64,000 nucleotides of DNA from Avibacterium gallinarum (lineage in GTDB: Bacteria > Pseudomonadota > Gammaproteobacteria > Enterobacterales > Pasteurellaceae). A program made the position numbers and the translations under genes. Below are positions 24,501 to 33,079 of the stretch, piece by piece (positions within the stretch are counted from its first letter, which is position 1; each line of letters opens with the position of its first letter). The notes under the pieces were generated by a model that saw nothing but the letters and a program-made list of their open reading frames with translations, was not told where the DNA came from and did not search any database. The stretch is from assembly GCF_002921135.1 (NCBI RefSeq), contig NZ_PQVJ01000001.1, forward strand, positions 89,244-153,243, given 5' to 3'.

Positions 24501-25788
24501 AAGTCGCAACTTCTTCGTTATTTACTTCAAGACGAGGTTTGGTAGTTGTACCATCAACACCTGGTTGACCGTCAACTTTTGTTGTTAACGTTACGCCATC
24601 AACACCATCTTTCCCTGCAATGCTGATACCTGGTTTACCCTCTGGTCCAGTATCACCTTTAATGCTTACACCATCTTTGCCGTCTTTACCTACAACATTG
24701 ATTGTACCTGCTTGTCCAGGGGTGCCATCTTTAGCTTTTTCACCAACGGTAACCTCATTGCCTAATGCTAATTTTAATGAGTTATTTGTAGTATCCGCAG
24801 TAACTGTAATACCATCTTCACCTTTGATCTGAATAGCTTCACCAAGATTTTTCTTCACTTGAGTGTTTTTATCATCTGCTAAAGCAAAACCTTTATTGGT
24901 TAAGTCATTTGAAACATTTTTCAAATCACCAATATTCGCTGCATTAGTCTCATTTTCAGGCGCATTAATATCACCACCACTTGCCACATTAGTGATTTGG
25001 TTATTACCATTATTTAAGCCGTTTTCGGTTAAGCTAACTGTTTTAGCTGGATCATTTGCACCGCTACCATTATCTTTGTTGATAGTTACACCATCTTTAT
25101 TGATAACTGTTTTATCTGCATCAGATGTACCAAAGGTCGCATTAGTAAGATCGGCAAGCTCTTTAGCTAATTTAACGGTAATAGAACCATCTGCCGCACC
25201 AACTGTACCAATGTTATTATCAGAGAGTTTACTTGCATTAGCGCCACCTTTCACAGATAAAATCTGATCAGGGTTGCGTAATACAGTAACATCTGTGTTA
25301 TCACCTTGATACTGGCTATTTGTGGTATGGATTGCATTATAAACATCACCACCATTTACAATCTGAGTACCACCTTTTGTAACATACTCAACATTACCAC
25401 CTTTCGCAGTGCTATCATTATTTGTTACAGTACCTTTATCAAAATCAGGTGTCATTGATGTAGCAATCGTAATATTACGGCCATCTTGAGTTACTGCAAT
25501 ATTTTTACCAGCTTTAACAGTTACAATATCATCTGTTTGTACCGCTGTTTCAGCAGAACCAGTTACAGAGCCACCATCAGCTGCAGTTGTCAGTTTCCAA
25601 CCTTTTTTCAACTCAGTGATATCATTAGTATTTGTATTGGCTTTATCATCAACTGATTTCACTGCTGCTTCTGTAGCTGCGCGATTTGCATTATCACCAA
25701 TACCATAATCGGCTTTATTATCCGTAGGATTACGAGCGTCTAAGCCAGCAACTTTTCCATTAGTTACAGTTGTACCACCAACAGTCAA
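18529..25788 (-). CDS. Adhesin C-terminal fragment: stalk, collagen-like repeats, YadA anchor
   Basis: About 2,419 residues from an internal Met; no ribosome site or signal peptide is apparent, so it is probably not made alone. It holds a Trp-ring motif (ELKKGWKLTT), many NGLNNGNNQITNVASG and DAVNV(S/G)DL neck-type modules, KLNETLTVKGG and EEVATLNDGLKF blocks in several copies, and collagen-like Gly-X-Y runs (GKDGKDGV, GVPGKDGNPGIAINGKDG). The last ~80 residues are the YadA anchor ending GGSVGVGYQW, the trimeric 12-strand outer-membrane barrel. Two near-identical 289-bp DNA segments 1,320 bp apart lie inside. Confidence 0.8.
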   Translation of the reverse strand: MTVGGTTVTNGKVAGLDARNPTDNKADYGIGDNANRAATEAAVKSVDDKANTNTNDITELKKGWKLTTAADGGSVTGSAETAVQTDDIVTVKAGKNIAVTQDGRNITIATSMTPDFDKGTVTNNDSTAKGGNVEYVTKGGTQIVNGGDVYNAIHTTNSQYQGDNTDVTVLRNPDQILSVKGGANASKLSDNNIGTVGAADGSITVKLAKELADLTNATFGTSDADKTVINKDGVTINKDNGSGANDPAKTVSLTENGLNNGNNQITNVASGGDINAPENETNAANIGDLKNVSNDLTNKGFALADDKNTQVKKNLGEAIQIKGEDGITVTADTTNNSLKLALGNEVTVGEKAKDGTPGQAGTINVVGKDGKDGVSIKGDTGPEGKPGISIAGKDGVDGVTLTTKVDGQPGVDGTTTKPRLEVNNEEVATLNDGLKFKGNGSETVAKKLNETLTVKGGLDEGEEATDANTRVDVTGGELVVKLAKNLTDLTSAVFTDDTTGDSTEITGGAIVTTSDDDVAVRSATETSFIGGPNDTVKLSNEGLDNGNNQITNVASGLGNTALEDATGDTLTNAANIADVKKARTTVTSQDGSVFVAETTEADGHTNYDLEVNKQQVVEGAQLPVVYTDAEGNKLYKQADGSFNTQADGQGTRVEAADVIASMNSGDGSTSTPTKLANVASSIADKAGDTYLDKLDAANTANANNAVNVSDLKNTADALTNKGFGLTAQDGNSVTKKLGETVEVVGGAADDVTTTAKNVRTVVKDGKIEVQVAEAPEFKEVTVTNGKDGVDGKSVVVKPDAIVFNGVDGVNGKDGADGQNGQVSVKVEKGEPGLAGNDGKVGNDGKDGKTRIVYEKPNGDKEEVATLNDGLKFKGNGDTVVEKKLNETLTVKGGLAEGKDVTDANTRVDVDDEGNLVVKMAKELTDLTSAVFGNNPVNNKGVENKPGVNVNGSTGAITTQNVAGNQIVINNPAGQITGVESGLGDTKLEEAKGDTLKNVANIGDLQNVSKNLTNTGWKLQTNDGTESTVKLGDTVQVVDGANTKVSTVTDADGKHTFHVDVTGLPVAYTDEDGNPLVKVGDKFYKADDVTDGVVNQDAPEATPTGTTLVSKDGTATPQTLDNVKSVIEAPTADKDFSTVLKEAADNKPNSAVNVSDLKNTADSLTQKGFGLTDDNGNPVTQKLGKQIQIKGVDGVTVTAKDADQDGRRLEVSLSGDVRVSGKDGKDGTIGVKGADGRDGTTITKDAIVFNGVDGVNGKAGADGKDGQASIKVEKGAKGLDGNDGKDGESKTRIVYEKPNGDKEEVATLNDGLIFQGNGTDTVEKKLNETLQIKGGLDNKAKATAANTRVDVEDGALVVKMAKELTDLTSAVFGNNPVNNKGVENKPGVNVNGSTGAITTQNVAGNQIVINNPAGQITGVESGLGDTKLEEAKGDTLKNVANIGDLQNVSKNLTDTGWKLQTNDGNAQTVRLGETVQVVDGANTKVSTITSKNGVHSYHIDVTGLPVVYTDEQGNPLVKVGDTFYKASDLENGLPKEGAKPATPTGTSLVAQDGSAKPQTLDNVKSVIDPQNGEDFTKALEKAAVSKPNSAVNVSDLRNTANSLTENLTQKGFGLTDDNGDAVTQELGKQIQLKGTDGITVTADADNHKLEIGLGNEITVGKDGQPGSIGVAGSDGKDGVSIKGEDGGSIVVGGKDGVPGKDGNPGIAINGKDGSIGIAGKDGSNAGVTVAQGAKGLDGNDGKDGETKTRIVYEKPNGEKEEVATLNDGLIFQGNGTDTVAKKLNETLQIKGGLDKDATATDANTRVDVEGGALVVKMAKDLTDLDSAKFGKDGDNTVINKDGITITNSDPTKPDVSLTENGLSNGGNKITNVADGEADTDAVNVGQLKAAADAAKTTVGSDDLTIKVRKNPVPNPDGHNHYDLSVNSQKVVENAQLPVVYTNKDGERVFKQEDGTFKTEFGTVVQPSDVIASLNSGNNKTTEPTKLANVGTSIGDISPTVDGNPVPADKANFLDQLAEAGKDGSKVANNAVNVSDLHNTAGALVNKGFNIAADNGGDDNVKLGETVKFTDPNENIITTVKDNEIQFALNSEVSIGGKDGKPGSIGVKGADGKDAVAINGADGGSIVVGGKDGVPGKDGAPGIAINGKDGSIGIAGKDGSNAGVTVAQGEKGLAGNDGKDGESKTRIVYTKPDGNTEQVATLNDGIKYQGDVGNAQMTLNNTTQIVGGVTDADDLTDNNIGVVAKQDGKNAKLTVKLAKDLKGLNSVTTTDAAGNSTTVQGNGVTISGPNAAGNNSTVSLTTNGLNNGGNRITNVADGKDDTDAVNVRQLKGAVGNINNNINKFNKDLRAGIAGATATAGLPQVYMPGKSMVAAAGTYKGQGAIAVGYSRASDNGKVILKLTGNANTRGDFGGSVGVGYQW
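21439..21727. repeat. 289-bp direct repeat in the adhesin, copy A
   Basis: Matches 22759-23047 base for base apart from one difference (A/G at 21538), at an offset of exactly 1,320 bp (440 codons). It encodes NLT-type linker, QITGVESGLGDTKLEEAKG and neighbouring modules. Confidence 0.9.
22759..23047. repeat. 289-bp direct repeat in the adhesin, copy B
   Basis: Second copy of the segment at 21439-21727. Recombination between the copies would delete or duplicate 440 codons in frame. Confidence 0.9.
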
Positions 25789-25866
25789 TCCACTATTATT
25801 TAATGTAGATGCCCCAGTAGTAACACTACCACTATCAGTTAAATTTAATTGTTTAGCTAATTCAAT

Positions 25867-28800
25867 TTATAACTTATCACCAGCTACTTTAGTTGAAATA
25901 TTTGAATCAGCACCAACCACTTCAATTGTATTGTTAAGATTTTTCTTAACTTCTTGCTTGTCTTGTGCTTTTAATCCAAAAGTAGAAGCTGTCAATTTAT
26001 CATCAACAGATTTCACCGCACTTTCAGTTGCAGCACGGCCAGCATTTACACCTGTACCATAATCTGTACTGCTAGTATTACGTTCCTCTAAACCTGTAAC
26101 TTTACCGCCTTCAACTTTTGTAGTTTTACCATTATTGGTAATAGTAACTCCATCGGTATTCATTGAGGTATTGCCTGTAGTTACAGAATCGAAAGCTACG
26201 TTGGATTTAGTAGCAACAGAAATCGTATTACCTTTCTGTGTAATGCTAATGTTTTTACCTGCATCAACAGTTACTGTTTCATCAGCTAATACAGATTTCA
26301 CCTCTGTACCACTAACCTCACCACCTTCAGATGCGCTAGTTGTAACTTTCCAACCTTTTTTCAATTGAGTAATATCATTAGTATTAGTTGTAATATTTGT
26401 CGCATTTTGATTTGCTTTATCATCAACAGATTTCACAGCAGCTTCTGTCGCAGCACGATTTGCATTATCACCAACACCATAGTTATTACTGCTAGGGTTA
26501 CGAGCTTCTAACCCAGTAACTTTTCCACTTTCTAGTTTTGTTGTTTGATTTCCGTTTGTAACGGTAACACCATCATTATTAATTGTCGTATTACCAAATA
26601 CTGCACTTGTTAAACCAGTTAATTCTTTTGACAATTTAACTGTTAATGTATCAGTACCATTTGAAACAACACCAATATTATTATCAGAAAGCTTATTCTT
26701 ATCAGTTACGCCACCTTTCACATTGGTAACATCACCTAACTGACGAGTAAACTCATTTGTAGTATTTGCAGCAACATCACCAGCATATTTTGTGCCTTTG
26801 GCAATATTTGTGGTATTAACATCCACTTTCTGGTTAGTTGCATATAACTGGCTACCATTTACTGCATCTTTAGAATTTGCAGAGAGTTCACCTGGAGCAA
26901 CATTAGTGATTTTTTGATCACCAGCATTAATACCTGATTTAGTAATGCTTGGTCCACCAGTCAATGTTAATCCATCTTTATTTAATGTATTTCCATTGAT
27001 AGTAACACTTCCGTTTTCACCTAAATCAAGTGTTTTAGCAAGTTCAATTTGTAATTTGCCATCAGCCACTTTAGTTGAAATATTTGAATCGGCACCAACC
27101 ACTTCAATAGTGTTATTAAGTTTTTTCTTAACTTCTTTACTATCTTGTGCTTTTAAGCCAAATTCAGCGGCATTAACTTTATCATCAACAGATTTAACCG
27201 CACTTTCAGTTGCAGCACGACCAGCGTTTTCACCAGTGCCATAATTAACACTATTCGTATCACGCTCTTCTAAACCTGTAACTTTTCCTGCTTCAACTTT
27301 TGTAGTTTTATTATCTTTAGTGATAGTTAAACCATCATTATTCATTGAAGTATTGCCAGTAGTGACAGTATTTGCTGTTACACTGTTTAAATTAACATCA
27401 TCTTTAGTCGCAATACTGATTTTGCCTTCTGACTGTGTTAATTTAATATTTTTACCCGCATCAAAGATTAAGGTTTCACCTGGTTGAATAGCATCTTCCA
27501 TCTGACCAGATTGTTCACCGCCATCGGATGCTGAAACAGTCGCTTTCCAACCTTGATTTACATGTTTAATTGCTTCATCAATCGTTGTTTTACCTGTTCC
27601 GCCAACACCATCAGCATCTTTATTACCATCTACCGTTGTATTACCATAAGTAATATTTCCTGTATTAGGATCAACAGCAGCATCGCCACCTAAAATATTC
27701 TTAACACTATTTGCAACATTGCCAATAACTTCATTTGTTGCATAAAGCTGTGAACCATTGATTGCATCTGTAGAAGTTGCAGAAATTTCACCTGCAGCAA
27801 CGTTTTGAATGCGACGTTCATTATCTGCTGCACCAACGGTTACCACGCCATGGGCTGTTGCACCTGCAAAACCACCATAAGTGATCGTTCCAACGGTTGC
27901 ATTAGTTACTGTACCACCATCACCAGCAGTTGTGGTATTTCCATCTGAACCATCTTTTTTCTTATTCTTCGTTCCAACAGCTGAACCTGCAGCAGCACGG
28001 CTATTTGAACCAATGTAAGCAGAGTTCGCCACATCAGCGGTAACATTATTACCCAATACTTGAACATTAGAAGTGGTTACTGTGTTGTCGTTACCGATAA
28101 CGCGGATACCATCATTTGCACCACCAGTAAGGTTATTGTTATTACCAAATACCCCAGAATTATCAGCTGCAATCGTTCCGTTATTATTACCTACAGAATA
28201 AGTGCCTGTTCCTGTAATTGTTGTTGGATCACCAATTGCACCAGAGTTATTTCCCGTTACAACATTTCCAGTACCAATAGAGATAGCATTAGCCCCTTGT
28301 GCTTTAGCACCTTTACCAATAGCAATACCTGCATTTCCTGAAGTAACTGCCGACGATCCCATTGCAATGGCATCACTTGCCGTCGCTTGTGCACTATTAC
28401 CAATAGCCGTCGCAGATGTCTGTATTGCTTGAGCATCATCACCAAACGCTATTGCTGATTTCTCAGATCCTTTTGCTCTACGACCAATTGCAATTGCATG
28501 ATTTGAAGTCGCTTGAGCTTGATAACCTTGAGCAATAGCAACCTCACTACTCGCTAGTGCACTAGGTCCAATAGCCACACTAGATAATCCAGATGCATTT
28601 GCAGTTACCCCAACAGCCACTGTATTTGCGGCCATCGCTTGAGCATTATGACCAACAGCAGTACCACTTGTAGCCTTTTTTGCAACTTTTGCATTATGCC
28701 CTACCGCAGTAGAACTCATAGATAAAGCACGCGTATTAATCCCTAATGCCGTTCCATAAACGGATCCTGCAATATTTTTAGCCGCACTTGTAATATCGGT

Positions 28801-30804
28801 ATCTGTTGTATATTCTGCACCAGAGATAGCTCCAGTACCAACTGCAACACCATATTCCCCAACAGTAGAATAGCGACCAATTGCAACAGAAGCACTTGCT
28901 ACATCTTTAGTCTCATCTTTTAATACTTTAGCTTCTTCACCAATTGCCACACCACCATAGCTTAATGCATTCGCACCAATAGCAATAGTAGTATTATCCG
29001 AAGAACGTTCAGAATGCGCACCTCGACCAATTGCAATAGCATCAACAGATGCATTTGCTTTATAACCAATTGCAACAGCATTATTTGCTTTATATTGGGT
29101 TCCAGCCATTAAACCACCAAATCTGTTAAGAGTAACATCATTAGTTGTTGCACCAGAACCAATAACTACCGCATATTTTGCTCCCTCAACAGTCGCTTCT
29201 GTACCAATGGCTATAGAATCTTGAGCATCAGAACCATCACCTCCATTTTGTGATTCAACCTTAGCCTTTGAACCAATAGCAATACTTTTTACACCACTAG
29301 CCTTAGTTGCCTTAACTAAATCATAAGTATTATCAGATGCTGAACTAGCTTCGCGTCCACCAATCGCAATAGCACCTTTAGCATTTGCTGTAGCTGATGC
29401 ACCAAGTGCAACAGTACTAATTGCGTTGGCAACTGCAGTTGTACCAACCGCAACCCCTAACTTATCTGAATAAGCTTGGCGTCCAACAGCAATAGATGAA
29501 TTGTCAGCATAACTTGTTGTCCCTACCGCCACACCTGAAGAATTTGCTTTAGATTGCAAACCAACAGCAACGGACACTGTATTAGCAATAGCATTTCCAC
29601 CTAATGCAACTGATCCCTCTGTTGCAGCCGATTGATCACCTACAGACAAAGTACCAAATCCAGTTGAAACCCCATACATATTTTGGGAATTAGCTCCTGA
29701 TGTCGTAATGCCAGGATGTCCATTGTTCCCTCTAATTCCTGCTAACGAACGATCATTACTTTTAGCGCTTGCTTTATTACCAACCGCAATATTACCAATA
29801 TAATCACTTATTGAATCTGAACCAATCGCAATTGCATTATTTAAATTAGTATCTTGTTGAGATGTAGTACTTTTTTCTACTCTAGCATTCGCACCAATAG
29901 CGATAGATTTATCCCCTTTAGCTCGAGCCACAGAACCCACCGCCACAGAAGAGTCACCTTCAGCCATAGTGCTACTGCTTTCAGTATAAGTAGTCATACC
30001 AACAGTCTCGCCTGTGGTACCACTAGAAACTCGTTGAATTTCAGCATCGGCACTACCGATAGCTACCGCGCGTTTACCTGTTGCAGTTGCTGATTGACCT
30101 ACCGCAATCCCCCCTAATTTTTTGGCATAAGCAGCTGTACCGATCGCCATTGACATATCACCGGCAGCAGAAGCCTGACGCATTACAGCTAAAGAGTTAA
30201 ATGCTGCCGCACGTGCTGCCGTACCTAATGCAATCGCACCAATATCACTTGCATGAGTAAAAGAACCTAGAGCAATAGACATCCCACCTTCAGCAGTTGC
30301 GTAGTTACCAATGGCAATACCTGATGAAGCCACACCACCATTATTTCCCCCTGCACGGCTAATGGTATTTGCAAATCTACCAATAGCAATACCGGTCTGG
30401 GTCATACCCCTACTTTCGGTATATAAAGGACTTCCACCAGAACCATTTGCAACAAAAGCTGATGATTCTGGATCAGCAAAAGATTCATTCCCCGGAGTAA
30501 AATAGTTTAAAGGTTGAATGGTTGGATCATCTGCTGCTTTTGCCGCACTTCCATCGGTATCAAGATTTTTAGTCTCACCAAATGGTGTGGTTGAATTAAA
30601 GGCCACATAAGCATTAGCCGCTGTCGGCAGTGCTAGCAATACGCTAAGAGAAAGTGAATTTAACAGGAAACTTTTTGATAGTTTTGAGGTCTTTTTAATA
30701 GAGCCTACAATTGTGGTTGGTTTTCCGTGGCGCGATGCCAGCTCAGAAACAACAACCCAAGTTTGTAATGCTTGATTCCAAACAATACGGAAGATTTTGT
30801 TCAT
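25867..30804 (-). CDS. Adhesin N-terminal fragment: ESPR, signal peptide, YadA-type head
   Basis: 1,645 residues before the ochre codon. It begins with the extended signal peptide region of large type V autotransporters (MNKIFRIVWNQALQTWVVVSELA), followed by a signal peptide cut near residue 65 (ANA). Residues ~110-960 are a very long left-handed-roll head made of YadA-type 14-residue repeats (pattern SIAIGxxAxA). After it come neck motifs (STDAINGSQLYATN, KDAVNGSQLYATN) and Trp-ring domains (NQGWKATVSASDGG, KKGWKVTTSASEGG). The ATG has AGGA 8 bases upstream. Alone it lacks the membrane anchor and would stay periplasmic or be degraded. Confidence 0.85.
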   Translation of the reverse strand: MNKIFRIVWNQALQTWVVVSELASRHGKPTTIVGSIKKTSKLSKSFLLNSLSLSVLLALPTAANAYVAFNSTTPFGETKNLDTDGSAAKAADDPTIQPLNYFTPGNESFADPESSAFVANGSGGSPLYTESRGMTQTGIAIGRFANTISRAGGNNGGVASSGIAIGNYATAEGGMSIALGSFTHASDIGAIALGTAARAAAFNSLAVMRQASAAGDMSMAIGTAAYAKKLGGIAVGQSATATGKRAVAIGSADAEIQRVSSGTTGETVGMTTYTESSSTMAEGDSSVAVGSVARAKGDKSIAIGANARVEKSTTSQQDTNLNNAIAIGSDSISDYIGNIAVGNKASAKSNDRSLAGIRGNNGHPGITTSGANSQNMYGVSTGFGTLSVGDQSAATEGSVALGGNAIANTVSVAVGLQSKANSSGVAVGTTSYADNSSIAVGRQAYSDKLGVAVGTTAVANAISTVALGASATANAKGAIAIGGREASSASDNTYDLVKATKASGVKSIAIGSKAKVESQNGGDGSDAQDSIAIGTEATVEGAKYAVVIGSGATTNDVTLNRFGGLMAGTQYKANNAVAIGYKANASVDAIAIGRGAHSERSSDNTTIAIGANALSYGGVAIGEEAKVLKDETKDVASASVAIGRYSTVGEYGVAVGTGAISGAEYTTDTDITSAAKNIAGSVYGTALGINTRALSMSSTAVGHNAKVAKKATSGTAVGHNAQAMAANTVAVGVTANASGLSSVAIGPSALASSEVAIAQGYQAQATSNHAIAIGRRAKGSEKSAIAFGDDAQAIQTSATAIGNSAQATASDAIAMGSSAVTSGNAGIAIGKGAKAQGANAISIGTGNVVTGNNSGAIGDPTTITGTGTYSVGNNNGTIAADNSGVFGNNNNLTGGANDGIRVIGNDNTVTTSNVQVLGNNVTADVANSAYIGSNSRAAAGSAVGTKNKKKDGSDGNTTTAGDGGTVTNATVGTITYGGFAGATAHGVVTVGAADNERRIQNVAAGEISATSTDAINGSQLYATNEVIGNVANSVKNILGGDAAVDPNTGNITYGNTTVDGNKDADGVGGTGKTTIDEAIKHVNQGWKATVSASDGGEQSGQMEDAIQPGETLIFDAGKNIKLTQSEGKISIATKDDVNLNSVTANTVTTGNTSMNNDGLTITKDNKTTKVEAGKVTGLEERDTNSVNYGTGENAGRAATESAVKSVDDKVNAAEFGLKAQDSKEVKKKLNNTIEVVGADSNISTKVADGKLQIELAKTLDLGENGSVTINGNTLNKDGLTLTGGPSITKSGINAGDQKITNVAPGELSANSKDAVNGSQLYATNQKVDVNTTNIAKGTKYAGDVAANTTNEFTRQLGDVTNVKGGVTDKNKLSDNNIGVVSNGTDTLTVKLSKELTGLTSAVFGNTTINNDGVTVTNGNQTTKLESGKVTGLEARNPSSNNYGVGDNANRAATEAAVKSVDDKANQNATNITTNTNDITQLKKGWKVTTSASEGGEVSGTEVKSVLADETVTVDAGKNISITQKGNTISVATKSNVAFDSVTTGNTSMNTDGVTITNNGKTTKVEGGKVTGLEERNTSSTDYGTGVNAGRAATESAVKSVDDKLTASTFGLKAQDKQEVKKNLNNTIEVVGADSNISTKVAGDKL

Positions 30805-31019
30805 AATAGATATCCTAAGTGTTTATTGTATAAAGTAAATAAGTTAAGTTAATTAACTGGCTAACTACTTTATATAAAGCTAAAGCTAAAAAATAACCTC
30901 TTTATCTAGCGAGAGATAAATCGTGCGAATGTTACCAATTAAAGGATAAATTCTCAAATTTTTTAGTGTAATCTTTTGTAAATTTTTTGTTGATTTTGCT
31001 CTAGATCAATAGATAAAAC
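30805..31019. other. Divergent intergenic region, adhesin side
   Basis: Contains a perfect 12-bp palindrome AGTTAATTAACT (30847-30858) just upstream of the adhesin leader, a possible operator. No gene and no strong promoter could be called. Confidence 0.3.
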
Positions 31020-31033
31020 TTGATTTTAGTCAA
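31020..31033 (+). promoter_or_regulatory. FNR-like box upstream of the ferrous iron operon
   Basis: TTGAT-TTTA-GTCAA differs at one base from the FNR consensus TTGAT-N4-ATCAA. A possible -10 (TATGTT) lies at 31051-31056. Anaerobic induction of a ferrous-iron importer would make sense. Confidence 0.55.
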
Positions 31034-31097
31034 GAATCTCATCGGGCTCGTATGTTTTTGCTTGATAAATATCGGAATAAGCGCATAATACCACGCA

Positions 31098-31116
31098 AAT
31101 AAGAATAACTTTTATT
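31098..31116 (+). promoter_or_regulatory. Fur-like box upstream of the ferrous iron operon
   Basis: AATAAGAATAACTTTTATT lies 18 bases before the ATG and resembles the Fur box in front of the TonB receptor (AATAAGAATAATTCTCATT). Confidence 0.5.
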
Positions 31117-31133
31117 TAGATTAGAGAATAAAA

Positions 31134-33044
31134 ATGGTGTTTTTGCGTTATTGTCGTTATCTGCTGTGCTTAACTTTACTCTTCTTTGCTTCTTTTTCCT
31201 CCGCTTCTGAAAACTATCAACAATGGGTGCAAGACATTGAAAATCGTCTTAATAAAACCGCTCAGCTTTACCAAAAAAAGCACATTGATGATGCACGCAC
31301 CGAAGTGCAAATGGCATATTTTGAGGTGTTTGAGAATTTAGAGGGCCCAATTCGCATTAACTTTTCCGCACAAAAAAGCTATCAAATGGAAGCCACCTTT
31401 GGCGAGATCCGAAAAATGATCGGGGAAGGTAAACCCTTGCCAGAAGTGCAGGATAAAATTGCCCAACTAAAACAAGATCTGCAATTAGTCTTACCAGTTT
31501 TAGAGCAAGGTCATCAGCTCAATGCCTCTAATCAACACGATGTTTATCAGCACGCTGAAATTGAACCTTACTGGCAAGAAAGTTTTAGAACCATTGATGA
31601 TCTGCTCGCCCAAGCCATCAGCACTTACCAAAAAGGCGATTTTGCGCAAGCGAAAAAATTGGTACAGCAAGCGCAGTATGATGGCTATAAAAACAGCGAA
31701 ATGGAAATGTCCATTCGTAAAAATCGTTCCGCGGCGGCTTCAGCGAGTATTAATCAACAATTTTATGATTTGATTAAACTCAGTGAGCAACCCGAGCAAA
31801 TTAATGCGTTAGGCTATCAAATCACCACGCTGTTACAGGATATTGAAGAACAGCTCCCGCAACTGCCAACCACCAAAGTGGCACAGGCAACAACGCAAAG
31901 TGCGGTGCAAAATTCGCAAGATTTTTCTGACAACCAAAACTGGGGCAAGGTGGCAACTCAGGTCAATGCGGGAATCAAAAATGCCATTACCCTATTTGAA
32001 AAAGGCGAAAGCAAAAAGGCGATGCTTGCGGTGCAAGATACCTATTTCGATATTTTTGAAAATAGCGGAATGGAAAACAAAATCGGCTCGCGCGATAGCA
32101 ATTTTAAAACAGAAATTGAGGGCTACTTCACTCGCTTAGTGAGTCTAATGAAAGCCAATCAGCCCGCCGAACAACTGCATCAACAAGCACAAGGTTTAGC
32201 ACAAAATCTCAATAAAGCAGTAGAAATGTTGCAAGGCAATCAACAAAGCGATTGGGCAATGTTCCTTTATAGTTTCTTAATTATGCTGCGTGAGGGCTTA
32301 GAAGCCTTGCTGATTGTGGCGGCGATTGTGGCTTATTTAGTGAAAAATAATCATCAAGATAAATTGCCAGTGATTAAGCAATCGGTCTATGTGGCGTTGA
32401 TCGCCAGTGTTATCACCGCGGCTATTTTCCAGCTGGTGTTCTCTAATTCAGGGGCAAGCCGCGAATTACTCGAAGGTTTCACGATGATGATTGCCGTGGT
32501 AATGCTCTTTATGATGAGCTATTGGCTGCTTTCCAAAGTGGAAGCGCAAAACTGGAAACGCTATTTAGAAGGCAAACTGTCCGCCGCACTCAGTACCGGA
32601 TCGCTCATTGGTTTATGGATCACCAGTTTCCTTGCGGTGTACCGCGAGGGCGCAGAAACCGTGTTGTTCTATTATGCGCTGGTTGGCGATGCCACTAACG
32701 CAATGAGCTATGTGTATTTATTCGCTGGTATTGTGGCAGGCGTTGTGGTGCTTGCTATTTGCTATGTGATTATGCGTTATTCGGTGGTGAAGTTGCCACT
32801 AAAACCGTTCTTTATGTTTACTGGTTCTTTTATGTATTTAATGGCATTTATTTTCGCAGGAAAATCGGTGCTAGAACTGATTGAAGGAAAACTGTTTGAG
32901 CCAACACTGGTTGCCAATGTGCCAGAAATTTCGTGGCTCGGCATTTATCCTTACATTGAAACCCTAACGCCTCAGGCTATTTTACTTATCGCAGCCGTTT
33001 TCGCTTTGTTCTATATGAAACACCAAAGCAAAAAACAGGCTTAA
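31134..33044 (+). CDS. FTR1-family iron permease with N-terminal periplasmic domain (FetM/FtrC-like)
   Basis: 636 residues. A signal peptide (to about residue 25) leads to a ~350-residue helical periplasmic region with two related halves (QMAYFEVFENLEGPIR; VQDTYFDIFENSGME). Seven-helix FTR1 permease follows, with both iron-ligand REXXE motifs: REGLE at 386-390 and REGAE at 504-508. It imports iron across the inner membrane with the P19 protein encoded next. Partnership with P19 and the downstream DUF2318/ABC-like genes identifies the FetMP (Campylobacter p19) system rather than EfeUOB. Confidence 0.9.
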   Translation: MVFLRYCRYLLCLTLLFFASFSSASENYQQWVQDIENRLNKTAQLYQKKHIDDARTEVQMAYFEVFENLEGPIRINFSAQKSYQMEATFGEIRKMIGEGKPLPEVQDKIAQLKQDLQLVLPVLEQGHQLNASNQHDVYQHAEIEPYWQESFRTIDDLLAQAISTYQKGDFAQAKKLVQQAQYDGYKNSEMEMSIRKNRSAAASASINQQFYDLIKLSEQPEQINALGYQITTLLQDIEEQLPQLPTTKVAQATTQSAVQNSQDFSDNQNWGKVATQVNAGIKNAITLFEKGESKKAMLAVQDTYFDIFENSGMENKIGSRDSNFKTEIEGYFTRLVSLMKANQPAEQLHQQAQGLAQNLNKAVEMLQGNQQSDWAMFLYSFLIMLREGLEALLIVAAIVAYLVKNNHQDKLPVIKQSVYVALIASVITAAIFQLVFSNSGASRELLEGFTMMIAVVMLFMMSYWLLSKVEAQNWKRYLEGKLSAALSTGSLIGLWITSFLAVYREGAETVLFYYALVGDATNAMSYVYLFAGIVAGVVVLAICYVIMRYSVVKLPLKPFFMFTGSFMYLMAFIFAGKSVLELIEGKLFEPTLVANVPEISWLGIYPYIETLTPQAILLIAAVFALFYMKHQSKKQA

Positions 33045-33079
33045 TATTGATTTTTAACCTTTAATAAATAGGAGTTCCT

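Larger units (their letters stand above)
18529..30804 (-). pseudogene. Giant trimeric autotransporter adhesin gene split by one ochre codon
   Basis: The whole 4,092-codon frame from the ATG at 30804 to the stop at 18529 is open except for a TAA at 25867-25869 (codon 1646). Both parts are in the same frame. In the paralogous repeat within the same protein the aligned text is GKLQIELAK; here it reads DKL-stop-IELAK, so the change is CAA (Gln) to TAA. The N-terminal part has ESPR, signal peptide and head; the C-terminal part has stalk and membrane anchor. Without readthrough the head cannot reach the surface. A sequencing error is possible. Confidence 0.88.

Noticed and set aside
19250..24720. 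Regularly spaced repeats that could suggest a CRISPR array
   Set aside because: The repeats are coding, variable in length and in frame with collagen-like and stalk modules; no uniform direct repeat with unique spacers and no cas genes.
18770..30505. Many long ORFs on the plus strand across the adhesin gene
   Set aside because: They are mirror frames of repetitive Gly/Asn/Ser/Thr-rich coding DNA, rich in Leu-Pro-Ser, without ribosome sites, and all fall inside the real minus-strand frame.
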